Shown: in pieces, positions 14,238-20,116 of the stretch
Layout: every line of letters starts with the position of its first letter
Position numbering within the stretch: position 1 is the first letter of the stretch
Assembly: GCA_040380855.1 (NCBI GenBank)
Contig: JBEIIG010000067.1
Coordinates: 1 to 20,116 of the forward strand
Length of the DNA: 20,116 nucleotides
Reading direction: 5' to 3'
Source of the DNA: VFMC01 sp040380855
GTDB lineage: Bacteria > Actinomycetota > Acidimicrobiia > Acidimicrobiales > Ilumatobacteraceae
Notes under the pieces: model-generated
The model's database searches: none
What the model saw: only the letters and a program-made list of their open reading frames with translations
Told to the model about the DNA's origin: nothing
Translations under genes and position numbers: made by a program

Positions 14238-15078
14238 CGAGCGCTGCCGGCCGATCGGGGTCGGCTGACCAGCCCGACCAGCTGGCGACGTACAGCCGCG
14301 CCGGTGCGAACCCGGCGTGCTCGAGGGCGACGGCGTTCATGCACGCACTCACGCCCGATCCGCAGTAGGCGATGGTGTCGCCCTGCTCGGTCACCCCGAG
14401 CGACTCATAGTGCTGGCGCAGTCGTTCGACGGGCAACAGGCGGCCGTCGGGACCCAGCACCGCCGACCACGGCGCGCAGCGCGCACCGGGGATGTGCCCG
14501 GGGCGCGGGTCGACCATCGCCACCTCACCGGTGAATCGTTCCAATGCCCGAGCATCGATCACGGCAGTGCCCGCCGCTGCGGCTGCTGCGATGGTGTCGG
14601 CGTCGACCAAGCGGTCGGCCGGCCAGGGCTGGGCGGTGAACGTCGCGGTACCCGGCTGCACGGAGCCGGTCTCGATCGGCCCGGTCCAGGCGCGCAGACC
14701 ACCGTCGAGCATCGCAGCGTTCCGGCCGAGCATGCGCAGCATCACCACCAGGCGACCGGCGGTGAGGCCGCCGGTGTCGTCGTAGGCCACCACCAGGGTG
14801 TCGTCGCCGATGCCGAGGGCACTCATCGACGCGGCGAACGCTTCGGGTGTGGGAAACGGATGGCGACCCTCGGTGGCGGGCAACCCGTGGCCGGCGAGGT
14901 CGTGGTCGAGGTCGACCCAGATGGCGCCAGGCAGGTGCCCGGCCTCGTAGGCAGCCTTGCCGTCGCGGCCGTCGAGATACCACCGCACGTCGGCCAGCAC
15001 CATCGGTGGGTGGCCGGCGTCGGGCCCTGCGGTCAGCCGGGAGAGGACGAGGTCCTGTTCGATGATGACTGGGGTCAC
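14230..15078 (-). CDS. sseA: Two-domain sulfurtransferase (rhodanese / 3-mercaptopyruvate type)
   Basis: 282 residues, two rhodanese domains. The C-terminal domain holds the active-site loop CGSGVSA with nucleophile C239; CG-SGV is the form usual in mercaptopyruvate sulfurtransferases rather than thiosulfate ones (CRKGV). The N-terminal domain has lost its cysteine (YDDTGG near 99-104), as normal for the family. It transfers sulfur from mercaptopyruvate or a similar donor to thiols or cyanide in the cytoplasm. The GTG at 15078 was chosen because family homology begins there and a CACAAT box lies 6 nt upstream; the open frame further upstream is antisense of dsbB. It is the first gene of the operon with the ABC pair. 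Confidence 0.88.
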   Translation of the reverse strand: MTPVIIEQDLVLSRLTAGPDAGHPPMVLADVRWYLDGRDGKAAYEAGHLPGAIWVDLDHDLAGHGLPATEGRHPFPTPEAFAASMSALGIGDDTLVVAYDDTGGLTAGRLVVMLRMLGRNAAMLDGGLRAWTGPIETGSVQPGTATFTAQPWPADRLVDADTIAAAAAAGTAVIDARALERFTGEVAMVDPRPGHIPGARCAPWSAVLGPDGRLLPVERLRQHYESLGVTEQGDTIAYCGSGVSACMNAVALEHAGFAPARLYVASWSGWSADPDRPAALGE

Positions 15079-15084
15079 GACTGC

Positions 15085-15090
15085 ATTGTG
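15085..15090 (-). promoter_or_regulatory. Candidate -10 box for the sulfurtransferase operon
   Basis: CACAAT on the minus strand, 6 nt before the GTG at 15078. It lies in the 61-bp divergent gap shared with the dsbB-like gene. Confidence 0.45.
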
Positions 15091-15125
15091 CCAGTGGTCG
15101 CTACCCGTTCGGTGTCCGGCTCGGT

Positions 15126-15131
15126 CAGAAT
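15126..15131 (+). promoter_or_regulatory. Candidate -10 box for the dsbB-like gene
   Basis: CAGAAT, 8 nt before the ATG at 15140. GGGAAG between box and start could also serve as a ribosome binding site if transcription begins further upstream, so leaderless initiation is less certain here. Confidence 0.38.
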
Positions 15132-15139
15132 GGGAAGCG

Positions 15140-15712
15140 ATGTCCCCGGCGGCCGCGATCCGATTCTTCTCGTTGCTCGCGCTCGTCGCGGGTGCCGGTG
15201 CGGTCGTCGTCGTGGTGATGCGGCTCCTGCCGCCATTGCGTCCGGCGCTCGGGGCGATGCGCGACGTCGCCGTGTGGATGGCGTTCGCCGTCGCTGCCAC
15301 CGCAACGCTCGGCAGCCTCTACTTCAGCGAGGTCCGCGACCTGCTGCCCTGCCGGTTGTGCTGGTTCCAGCGGATCTTCATGTACCCGTTGTCGATCATC
15401 CTGCTGATCGGTGCCATCCGTCGCGATCGCGGGGTGCGCTGGTACGCCGTCCCGTTGGCAGGCATCGGCCTCGTCATCTCCGCCTATCACTACTTCATCG
15501 AGTGGAACCCTCAGTTCGGCGAGGGTTCGTGCGACATCACCGTGCCGTGCACGGTGCCCTATTTCCGCGAGTTCGGGTTCGTCAGCCTCGCCTTCATGGC
15601 GATGTGCGGTTTTGCTGCGATCCTCGCGCTGCTCTCCATCCCCTCCCAGGAGTCGACCCATGGCATCGAAGCCCACCCCGCCCCAGCCGACAACCCGGCC
15701 ACAGGAGGCTGA
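15140..15712 (+). CDS. DsbB/BdbC-like disulfide-forming membrane protein
   Basis: 190 residues, about five membrane helices. The first redox pair is C71-x-x-C74 in LPCRLCWFQR, the DsbB/BdbC signature. The second extracytoplasmic pair is C131 and C137 (SCDITVPC). The family passes electrons from an extracytoplasmic DsbA-like protein to quinone and so keeps that partner oxidised. There is one more hydrophobic segment before the CRLC loop than in the shortest BdbC proteins. Its last 53 bp overlap the next gene, which encodes a CPHC thioredoxin-fold protein, the expected partner. GGGAAG lies upstream of the ATG. Confidence 0.9.
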   Translation: MSPAAAIRFFSLLALVAGAGAVVVVVMRLLPPLRPALGAMRDVAVWMAFAVAATATLGSLYFSEVRDLLPCRLCWFQRIFMYPLSIILLIGAIRRDRGVRWYAVPLAGIGLVISAYHYFIEWNPQFGEGSCDITVPCTVPYFREFGFVSLAFMAMCGFAAILALLSIPSQESTHGIEAHPAPADNPATGG

Positions 15713-16376
15713 ACCGGCCCGGAAGAAGCCTGCGGCGTGGATCTGGGCGGCGATCGGCGCCGTCGTCGTGGTGGCTGCCGTTGCCATTGCGGTCATCACC
15801 AGCGGCGGCGACGACTCGTCGTCGGATACGACCGTGCCGGTGACCGGTCCCGGTGTCGGCCCGGCCGAGTCGCAGCCGGTCACGCTCACGGGTGCACCGT
15901 TGGCGCCACTGCCCGATTCGGGCGACGATCCGACGGTGGGCACCAAGGCCCCGGAGTTGTCGGGCTACGACTTCGACGGCACCCCGGTCACGGTCGATCC
16001 GTCGAAGGGGCCGGTGATGCTCGTGTTCCTGGCGCACTGGTGCCCGCACTGCAACCGCGAGGCGCCGCAGCTGATGGCGTGGAAGGCGAGCGGCGACGTG
16101 CCCGAGGGGCTGCAGGTGATCGGTGTCACCACTGCCGCGGCAAAGGATCGCGACCACTATCCGCCGTCGAGTTGGATCCGCAACGAGATGCAGTGGGACT
16201 GGCCGGTGCTGGCCGACAGTGCCGACAACGAAGCAGCCATGGCGTTCGGGGTGAGCGGCTTCCCGTTCGTCGTCATTCTCGACACCGACGGCACGGTGCT
16301 CAGCCGCTGGTCGGGCGAGCGCGGGCTGCAGGGTGTTCAGGAGTCGGTCGACGCGGCACTCGCTGCGGCTGCCTGA
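15660..16376 (+). CDS. Membrane-anchored thioredoxin-fold protein with CPHC active site
   Basis: 238 residues. An N-terminal cytoplasmic stretch rich in Pro and Lys, a single membrane helix (about 27-47), a Ser/Thr/Pro-rich spacer (to about 95), then a thioredoxin/TlpA-like domain on the outer side. The active site is WC128-P-H-C131; CPHC is the dipeptide of oxidising DsbA proteins, whereas TlpA/ResA reductants usually have other residues. A GFPFVV segment near 202 supplies the cis-proline. Its position behind a DsbB homologue suggests that it introduces disulfides into exported proteins. AGGAG precedes the ATG at 15660, which lies inside the dsbB-like gene. Its 3' end overlaps larC by 40 bp in antiparallel orientation. 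Confidence 0.9.
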   Translation: MASKPTPPQPTTRPQEAEPARKKPAAWIWAAIGAVVVVAAVAIAVITSGGDDSSSDTTVPVTGPGVGPAESQPVTLTGAPLAPLPDSGDDPTVGTKAPELSGYDFDGTPVTVDPSKGPVMLVFLAHWCPHCNREAPQLMAWKASGDVPEGLQVIGVTTAAAKDRDHYPPSSWIRNEMQWDWPVLADSADNEAAMAFGVSGFPFVVILDTDGTVLSRWSGERGLQGVQESVDAALAAAA

Positions 16377-17611
16377 GCCGCAAGGTCGAGCACGGTACGC
16401 AACGGCAGGCCGAGCACCGCTGCAGCTGCGGCAGCGTCGTCGTGCTCGAGCTTCAGTCGTTGCGCGCTGCGCTTCACGCGGATGGGTTGACCACCCACCT
16501 CGACCACACCTTCGCTGCGTTGCTGGGGCCAGCGGTGCATCACGCTGCCCCGCACACCGAGGGTGCCGGTCTCAGCCACCATCACGGCCCGCACGGCCTC
16601 GCTGCGGGCTGGGTCGCACAGGGCGTGCACCGTGTGCGCCGGCCGGCCCTTCTTCATCACGATCGGCGTAGCCCAGGCGTCGTGCGCGCCTGCGTCGAGG
16701 AGTCGGCTGATGGTGTGGGCCAGCACTTCGCCGGTCACGTCGTCGACGTTGCACTCGAGCAGTTGTACGGGCTGGCCGGGGCCGGCCGTCTCGGTGCGCT
16801 GTTCGCCGATCACCACCTGAACGACGTTGGGGCGGCCCTCGATGTCGCGTGTGCCGGCGCCGTAGCCGACCGACTGCACGCTCATCGCCGGGAGCGGGCC
16901 GAACTCGTCGGCCAGCGCCACCATCAGCGCCACCCCGGTGGGTGTGGCCAACTCGCGGCGGTCGTCGATACCGCGGCTCGGTGCGCCGTACATGGCCAGC
17001 AGTTCGGCTGCGGCGGGCGCAGGGTTGGGCAACGTTCCGTGCGAGGCGCGCACCTGGCCCTGGCCGATGGTGATCGGGCTGCAGACGATGTGGTCGATGT
17101 CGAGCACCTCCAGCGCGGCGCAGGCACCGACGATGTCGACGATGGCGTCGAGGGCGCCCACTTCGTGGAACTCGACATCATCGGGATCCATGCGGTGCAT
17201 CCGTGCCTCGGCCTCGGCCAGAGCGCGGAAGGTGCGCAGCGCGCGGTTGCGTACACGCGGCGGCAGATCGGATGCCGCGATCAGATCGCGGATGGTGCGG
17301 TAGGGGCGGTGGCCGTGCTCGGCTGGATCGGATGCGCCGTGGCCATGCACGTGATCGTGCGCGTGTGCGTGGTCGCCCTCGATCGGGTCACGCGGTGTCT
17401 CGTGGCCGAAGGCGTCGGTCACCACCACGGCGTGCGTCGCCGCGATCCCGCAGCGAAGGACCGGTTCGAAGGTGAGCGCGAACCCGTCGACGCCGAGGGC
17501 TCCGATGATGTCCATCACGGCCACCGGGTCGGCACCGGCATGAACGAGAGCACCCATCGTCATGTCGCCCGCCGTGCCGGCGAAGCAGTGGAACCAGGCC
17601 GTGCGGCTCAA
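16337..17611 (-). CDS. larC: LarC, nickel insertion protein of nickel-pincer cofactor synthesis
   Basis: 424 residues, the full family length. The N-terminus has the conserved WFHCFAGTAGDM segment (6-17). Residues 80-101 are His-rich (DHAHAHDHVHGHG), a likely nickel store or loading site. The motifs HEVGALDAIVDIVG, SPITIGQG and NVDDVTGE typical of LarC follow. It inserts nickel into the pyridinium bis-thiocarboxylate mononucleotide made by LarB and LarE, using CTP. In Lactobacillus plantarum larC is split and needs a programmed frameshift; here it is one frame. The only start that keeps the conserved N-terminus is a TTG at 17611 overlapping the larB stop (TTGA). The first ATG, at codon 17, would cut into the motif. 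Confidence 0.93.
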   Translation of the reverse strand: MSRTAWFHCFAGTAGDMTMGALVHAGADPVAVMDIIGALGVDGFALTFEPVLRCGIAATHAVVVTDAFGHETPRDPIEGDHAHAHDHVHGHGASDPAEHGHRPYRTIRDLIAASDLPPRVRNRALRTFRALAEAEARMHRMDPDDVEFHEVGALDAIVDIVGACAALEVLDIDHIVCSPITIGQGQVRASHGTLPNPAPAAAELLAMYGAPSRGIDDRRELATPTGVALMVALADEFGPLPAMSVQSVGYGAGTRDIEGRPNVVQVVIGEQRTETAGPGQPVQLLECNVDDVTGEVLAHTISRLLDAGAHDAWATPIVMKKGRPAHTVHALCDPARSEAVRAVMVAETGTLGVRGSVMHRWPQQRSEGVVEVGGQPIRVKRSAQRLKLEHDDAAAAAAVLGLPLRTVLDLAAQAAAASAASTDS

Positions 17612-18354
17612 CGCGCTACCGACATCATGCGGGCGATGGCCACCGCGGCGCCGAAGCCGTTGTCGATGCCCACCACCGTGACACCACTGGCGCACGACGC
17701 GTGCATGGCCAACAGAGCCGTCACACCGTCGAGCCCGGCGCCGTAGCCCACGCTGGTCGGAACGGCCACCACGGGCACCGCTGTCAGGCCGCCCACCACG
17801 CTGGCCAACGCCCCCTCCATCCCGGCAACCACCACGACGGCCTGCGCCGAGGTGATGCGGTCGATGTGAGCGAGCAGTCGGTGCAGCCCGGCCACGCCCA
17901 CATCGGTCAGCCGGTCGGGGTCGAAGCCGTAGGCGCGTAGGGTGAGCACCGCTTCGTCGAGCACGGGAACATCGGCCGTGCCTGCTGCCACCACCAGCAC
18001 CCGTTCGGTGCGACGTGGCTGGGGCAGTCGCCACACTGCGCACCCGGCGACGACCTCGCCGTCGGGGTGGGCGGCCAGCACTGCGTCGCGCTGGTCGGTG
18101 GTCACTCGGGTGAGCAGCACCGGCCCGTCACCGTGGGCCAACAGTTCGCCCACGATGCGTACACACTGCTCGGGCGACTTGCCGGGTCCGTAGATGGCCT
18201 CGGGCACGCCTTGGCGCAGATGGCGGTGATGGTCGACGAGGGCGTCGCCGACATCGACGAACGGCAGTCGTCGTAGTTCGGCGACAGCAGCATCAGGGGA
18301 GGTCGACCCGTCCTTGATGGCGTCGATCAGTCGGCGCAGGTGGGCTTCGTCCAT
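17608..18354 (-). CDS. larB: LarB, pyridinium-3,5-biscarboxylic acid mononucleotide synthase
   Basis: 248 residues. The C-terminal half is a PurE-like domain, with GPGKSPEQ at 57-64 and a Gly/Ala-rich carboxylase fold. C221 in the ASCASGVTVVGIDNGFGA stretch aligns with the essential Cys221 of L. plantarum LarB. The enzyme carboxylates and hydrolyses nicotinic acid adenine dinucleotide in the first step of nickel-pincer cofactor synthesis. larC follows with a 4-nt overlap. larE (sulfur transfer) and larA (racemase) are not in the window, so they must lie elsewhere or the cofactor serves another LarA-like enzyme. The ATG follows a CAGCAT box by 6 nt. Confidence 0.93.
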   Translation of the reverse strand: MDEAHLRRLIDAIKDGSTSPDAAVAELRRLPFVDVGDALVDHHRHLRQGVPEAIYGPGKSPEQCVRIVGELLAHGDGPVLLTRVTTDQRDAVLAAHPDGEVVAGCAVWRLPQPRRTERVLVVAAGTADVPVLDEAVLTLRAYGFDPDRLTDVGVAGLHRLLAHIDRITSAQAVVVVAGMEGALASVVGGLTAVPVVAVPTSVGYGAGLDGVTALLAMHASCASGVTVVGIDNGFGAAVAIARMMSVAR

Positions 18355-18360
18355 GGAAAC

Positions 18361-18366
18361 ATGCTG
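18361..18366 (-). promoter_or_regulatory. Candidate -10 box for larBC
   Basis: CAGCAT on the minus strand, 6 nt before the larB ATG at 18354. It shares a 46-bp divergent gap with the pheA promoter. Confidence 0.38.
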
Positions 18367-18388
18367 CCAGCAAACAGGGCCGCCGCCC

Positions 18389-18394
18389 TAGCCT
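18389..18394 (+). promoter_or_regulatory. Candidate -10 box for pheA
   Basis: TAGCCT, 6 nt before the GTG at 18401. There is no ribosome binding site in between, which fits a leaderless mRNA. Confidence 0.5.
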
Positions 18395-18400
18395 GGGCCC

Positions 18401-19336
18401 GTGATCGCTCCCGGTACCCGCATCGGCTTCCTCGGCCCGTTCGGCACCTTCACCGAACAGGCCCTGATGTCGCAGCCCGATCTCGCCGCGTGCGAGTTGG
18501 TGCCGTGTCGCACCATGCCCGATGTACTCGACGCCGTCGAGGCCGGCGAGGTGGCCTATGGGTTCGTCGCCATCGAGAACTCGATCGAGGGCATGGTGAA
18601 CCTCACCCAGGACGAGTTGGTGTTCAACCACTCGCTTCTCATCCAGCGCGAGGTGGTGCTCGATATCGAGCACTGCCTGCTGGCGTTGCCGGGCACCACG
18701 CTCGCCGAGGTGAAGGTGGTGCTGTCGATCCCGGTGGCGACGGCGCAGTGTCACGCGTACCTGCGCGAACACGTCGGTTCGGCCGAGGTGCGTGCAACCA
18801 ACTCCACCGCCGACGGCGCGCGCCTGGTTGCCGAGATGGGCGCGGGTGTGGCCGCGGTCGCGCCGCGTGCGGCGGCGCGGGTGTACGGCCTCGACGTCAT
18901 CGCCGCCGACATCGCCGATCATCCCGGCAACCAGACCCGCTTCGTGCTGGTCGCCCGCTCGGGCATTCCCGCCCCGACGGGTCACGATCGCACGGGTCTG
19001 GTCGTCTATCAGCGTGCCGACGAGCCGGGCAGCCTCATCTCGATCCTGCAAGAGTTCGCGGCGCGGCGCATCAACCTGTCGAACCTGCAGTCGCGGCCCA
19101 CCAAGGGCGGCGGCCTGGGCGACTACTGCTTCATCATCTACGCCGACGGGCACGTGGCCGACGAGCTGTTGGCCGATGCCATGCGGTCGCTGCGCAGCAA
19201 GCAGGGCCAGGTGAAGTTCCTCGGTTCGTACCCTGCCGCAGGCGAGCACGCGCACGAGGCCCGCGAGCATGCCGATGCCCGCTGGCGCGAGGCCGACGAC
19301 TGGATCACCGATCTGCGCAGCCAGATCACCGACTGA
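18401..19336 (+). CDS. pheA: Prephenate dehydratase with ACT domain
   Basis: 311 residues. The catalytic domain begins with FLGPFGTFTEQAL (10-22), contains ENSIEG (59-64), and ends with the TRF triad (179-181) whose Thr is the catalytic residue of the family. The ACT regulatory domain (about 198-275) carries PGSL (209-212) and QSRP (230-233), equivalents of the GALV and ESRP phenylalanine-binding motifs, so feedback inhibition by phenylalanine is likely. It decarboxylates and dehydrates prephenate to phenylpyruvate. No chorismate mutase domain is fused. About 36 residues after the ACT domain form a charged His/Ala/Glu-rich tail. GTG start, apparently leaderless. The yqeY gene follows after 27 bp and may be cotranscribed. 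Confidence 0.95.
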   Translation: MIAPGTRIGFLGPFGTFTEQALMSQPDLAACELVPCRTMPDVLDAVEAGEVAYGFVAIENSIEGMVNLTQDELVFNHSLLIQREVVLDIEHCLLALPGTTLAEVKVVLSIPVATAQCHAYLREHVGSAEVRATNSTADGARLVAEMGAGVAAVAPRAAARVYGLDVIAADIADHPGNQTRFVLVARSGIPAPTGHDRTGLVVYQRADEPGSLISILQEFAARRINLSNLQSRPTKGGGLGDYCFIIYADGHVADELLADAMRSLRSKQGQVKFLGSYPAAGEHAHEAREHADARWREADDWITDLRSQITD

Positions 19337-19363
19337 ACCCGAGCATTCCGGAAGGGACGTGCG

Positions 19364-19387
19364 ATGAGCGTGAAAGAGCAGATGTAG
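19364..19387 (+). other. Seven-codon upstream frame ending in TAG; probable original yqeY start
   Basis: ATG at 19364, 6 nt after the ribosome binding site GGAAGGGA (19350-19357), begins a frame reading MSVKEQM, then TAG (19385-19387), then QALTAAMKARD in the same frame. The residues before and after the stop match the usual YqeY N-terminus. The TAG thus looks like a CAG codon changed by one base, or a sequencing error. Confidence 0.75.
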
Positions 19388-19393
19388 CAGGCG

Positions 19394-19825
19394 TTGACCG
19401 CGGCGATGAAGGCGCGCGACGAGGTGGCGCTCAGCGCGCTGCGCCAGGCCCTGTCGGCGCTGGCCGTGGCCGAGACCGCCGGTGCCGAGGTGGCGGTGCT
19501 CAGTGACGAGGCCGTGCTGGCCGTGCTGGCCGTAGAGGTGCGCAAGCACCACGAGGCTGCCGACGCGTTCGCCACTGCTGGTCGGCCCGAGCGCGTGGAG
19601 CGCGAGCGGGCCGAGGCCGCTGTGCTCGAGGCCTATCTGCCCGCAGCCCTGGGCGCCGACGAGCTGCAGGCCATCGTCGCCGAGGAAGTGGCGGCAGCGG
19701 CTGCCGACGGAGCCGCAGGCATGAAGGCGATGGGCCGCGTGGTCAGCGCCGTGCGTGCCCGAGCCGGTGCCACGGCCGATGGCTCGGCCATCGCCGCCAT
19801 GGTGAAGACCGCCCTCAGCGCCTGA
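19394..19825 (+). CDS. yqeY: GatB/YqeY-domain protein, N-terminus interrupted by an in-frame TAG
   Basis: From the first available start after the TAG (TTG at 19394) the protein has 143 residues. With the original ATG at 19364 it would have 153, the usual length of YqeY. Typical features are AAMKARDEVALSALRQALSAL, the EAAVLEAYLPAAL segment and the C-terminal GMKAMGRVVSAVRARAGATADGS helix pair. The domain is related to the tail of the GatB/E amidotransferase subunits and probably contacts tRNA, but its role is not established. The TTG has no ribosome binding site, so expression may depend on reinitiation 6 nt after the TAG; an ATG at 19406 is another option. The rest of the frame is intact, so decay, if real, is recent. 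Confidence 0.85.
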   Translation: MTAAMKARDEVALSALRQALSALAVAETAGAEVAVLSDEAVLAVLAVEVRKHHEAADAFATAGRPERVERERAEAAVLEAYLPAALGADELQAIVAEEVAAAAADGAAGMKAMGRVVSAVRARAGATADGSAIAAMVKTALSA

Positions 19826-19839
19826 TGCACTTCGCCCGG

Positions 19840-19845
19840 TAGCGT
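19840..19845 (+). promoter_or_regulatory. Candidate -10 box for tRNA-Ser
   Basis: TAGCGT, 7 nt before the first base of the mature tRNA (19853). If used, transcription would begin at or next to the mature 5' end. Confidence 0.45.
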
Positions 19846-19852
19846 GGCGGGC

Positions 19853-19936
19853 GGAACGGTGGCAGAGCGGACAAATGCAGCCGCCTTGAAAGCGGCCGGC
19901 TCACAAGGCCCGGGGGTTCGAATCCCTCCCGTTCCG
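19853..19936 (+). tRNA. tRNA-Ser(UGA)
   Basis: Acceptor arms GGAACGG (19853-19859) and CCGTTCC (19929-19935) pair fully, followed by discriminator G. The anticodon stem GCCGC/GCGGC encloses the loop CTTGAAA with anticodon TGA. A long variable arm, as in class II tRNAs, precedes the T-arm GGGGG-TTCGAAT-CCCTC (19912-19928). CCA is not encoded. tRNA-Ser genes are frequent integration targets, and a possible integrase gene starts 142 bp downstream. Confidence 0.96.
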
Positions 19937-20001
19937 CTCATGGAGTTTTTCGTCCAAGTCAGAGAAACCGAAAACAGCCTCTGAACTGGGTGAATAGGGT
20001 G

Positions 20002-20059
20002 CCGGTGTTCGTGGGTGTTCACCGGTGTTCGCGGGGCGTTACTGCCGCGGTTACTGCCG
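20002..20059 (+). repeat. Phased short repeats upstream of the possible integrase
   Basis: GGTGTTC occurs at 20004-20010, 20014-20020 and 20024-20030, exactly one helical turn apart; the outer two are part of CCGGTGTTCG. GTTACTGCCG then occurs at 20038-20047 and 20050-20059, 12 bp apart. Clusters like this, between a tRNA and an integrase, often bind integrase arm domains, an excisionase or a repressor. Function is inferred. Confidence 0.6.
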
Positions 20060-20077
20060 AACGGGTAGTTTGGGGTG

Positions 20078-20116
20078 ATGGCGAGGCGTCCGTCGGGGAA
20101 GCGGAGTGTGGCTGGC
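20078..20116 (+). CDS. Possible site-specific integrase, N-terminal fragment (runs off window)
   Basis: ATG at 20078 opens 13 codons to the right edge, reading MARRPSGKRSVAG. Short basic starts with a GKxSV-like element are common in tyrosine integrases of actinobacterial phages and integrative elements. The frame lies downstream of a tRNA and behind a stretch of clearly lower GC (about 19940-20000). Only 13 residues are visible, so the call rests mainly on context. Confidence 0.35.
   Translation, partial: MARRPSGKRSVAG

Noticed and set aside
15079..15300. Longer sulfurtransferase starting at 15300
   Set aside because: The added 74 residues are Thr/Arg/Asn-rich antisense of the dsbB-like gene, with no rhodanese homology. 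The GTG at 15078 has a suitable promoter spacing.
17612..18043. N-terminal extension of LarC through the larB coding region
   Set aside because: The extension is a shadow of larB, which has its own conserved motifs including C221. The LarC family N-terminus begins right after the TTG at 17611.
19937..19950. T-run after tRNA-Ser as an intrinsic terminator
   Set aside because: There is a short T-run (about 19944-19948), but no stable stem directly before it other than the tRNA itself, so it is not listed.
19633..20022. Minus-strand frame of 129 residues containing GGIRTPGP and crossing the tRNA
   Set aside because: It is antisense to tRNA-Ser and yqeY. Translated antisense tRNA-Ser is a well-known source of false protein calls with this motif.

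Overview
The window comes from a high-GC bacterial chromosome of actinobacterial character, most likely an Acidimicrobiia-type organism. This is inferred from codon use, frequent GTG/TTG starts, a DUF2510 protein, a GluQ-RS and many apparently leaderless genes; no 16S or other marker is present to prove it. It is mostly ordinary chromosome: 19 protein genes that reach or lie inside the window, one tRNA-Ser, and the first 13 codons of a probable integrase at the right edge.

Left part (1-5110). A YhhN-type membrane protein with a very long Ser/Thr/Pro tail runs off the left edge. It is divergent from a limonene-epoxide-hydrolase-like protein, and a 10-bp palindrome between them gives both genes a -10 box. 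A membrane GGDEF protein with a degenerate EAL domain follows on the minus strand. Divergent from it are gluQ (glutamylation of queuosine tRNA-Asp) and a prolyl-4-hydroxylase-like 2OG-Fe(II) oxygenase.

Middle (5111-11838). An L,D-transpeptidase lipoprotein is almost fused to a complete LacZ-type GH2 beta-galactosidase, followed by a DoxX-like membrane protein. Two identical 48-bp hairpin repeats then separate these from a minus-strand pair: a metallo-beta-lactamase/Rieske fusion and, upstream of it, a DUF2510 protein.

Right-middle (11839-18400). A minus-strand operon holds a two-domain sulfurtransferase, an ABC permease and an ABC ATPase, with overlapping genes. Divergent from it is a DsbB-like protein overlapping a membrane-anchored CPHC thioredoxin, a plausible disulfide-forming pair. 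Convergent with these, and overlapping by 40 bp, is larB-larC for nickel-pincer cofactor synthesis; no larE or larA is seen here.

Right end (18401-20116). pheA (prephenate dehydratase with ACT domain) is followed by a GatB/YqeY gene that carries an in-frame TAG at its apparent eighth codon. Next come tRNA-Ser(UGA) and a lower-GC stretch with helically phased short repeats that leads into an integrase-like start. The tRNA is therefore a candidate integration site of a mobile element lying beyond the window.

Regulation: in about nine places a hexamer of form NANNNT sits 6-8 nt before a start codon or the tRNA 5' end, which suggests widespread leaderless transcription. No CRISPR array, rRNA or insertion sequence was found. 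No gene-free stretch exceeds about 145 bp.
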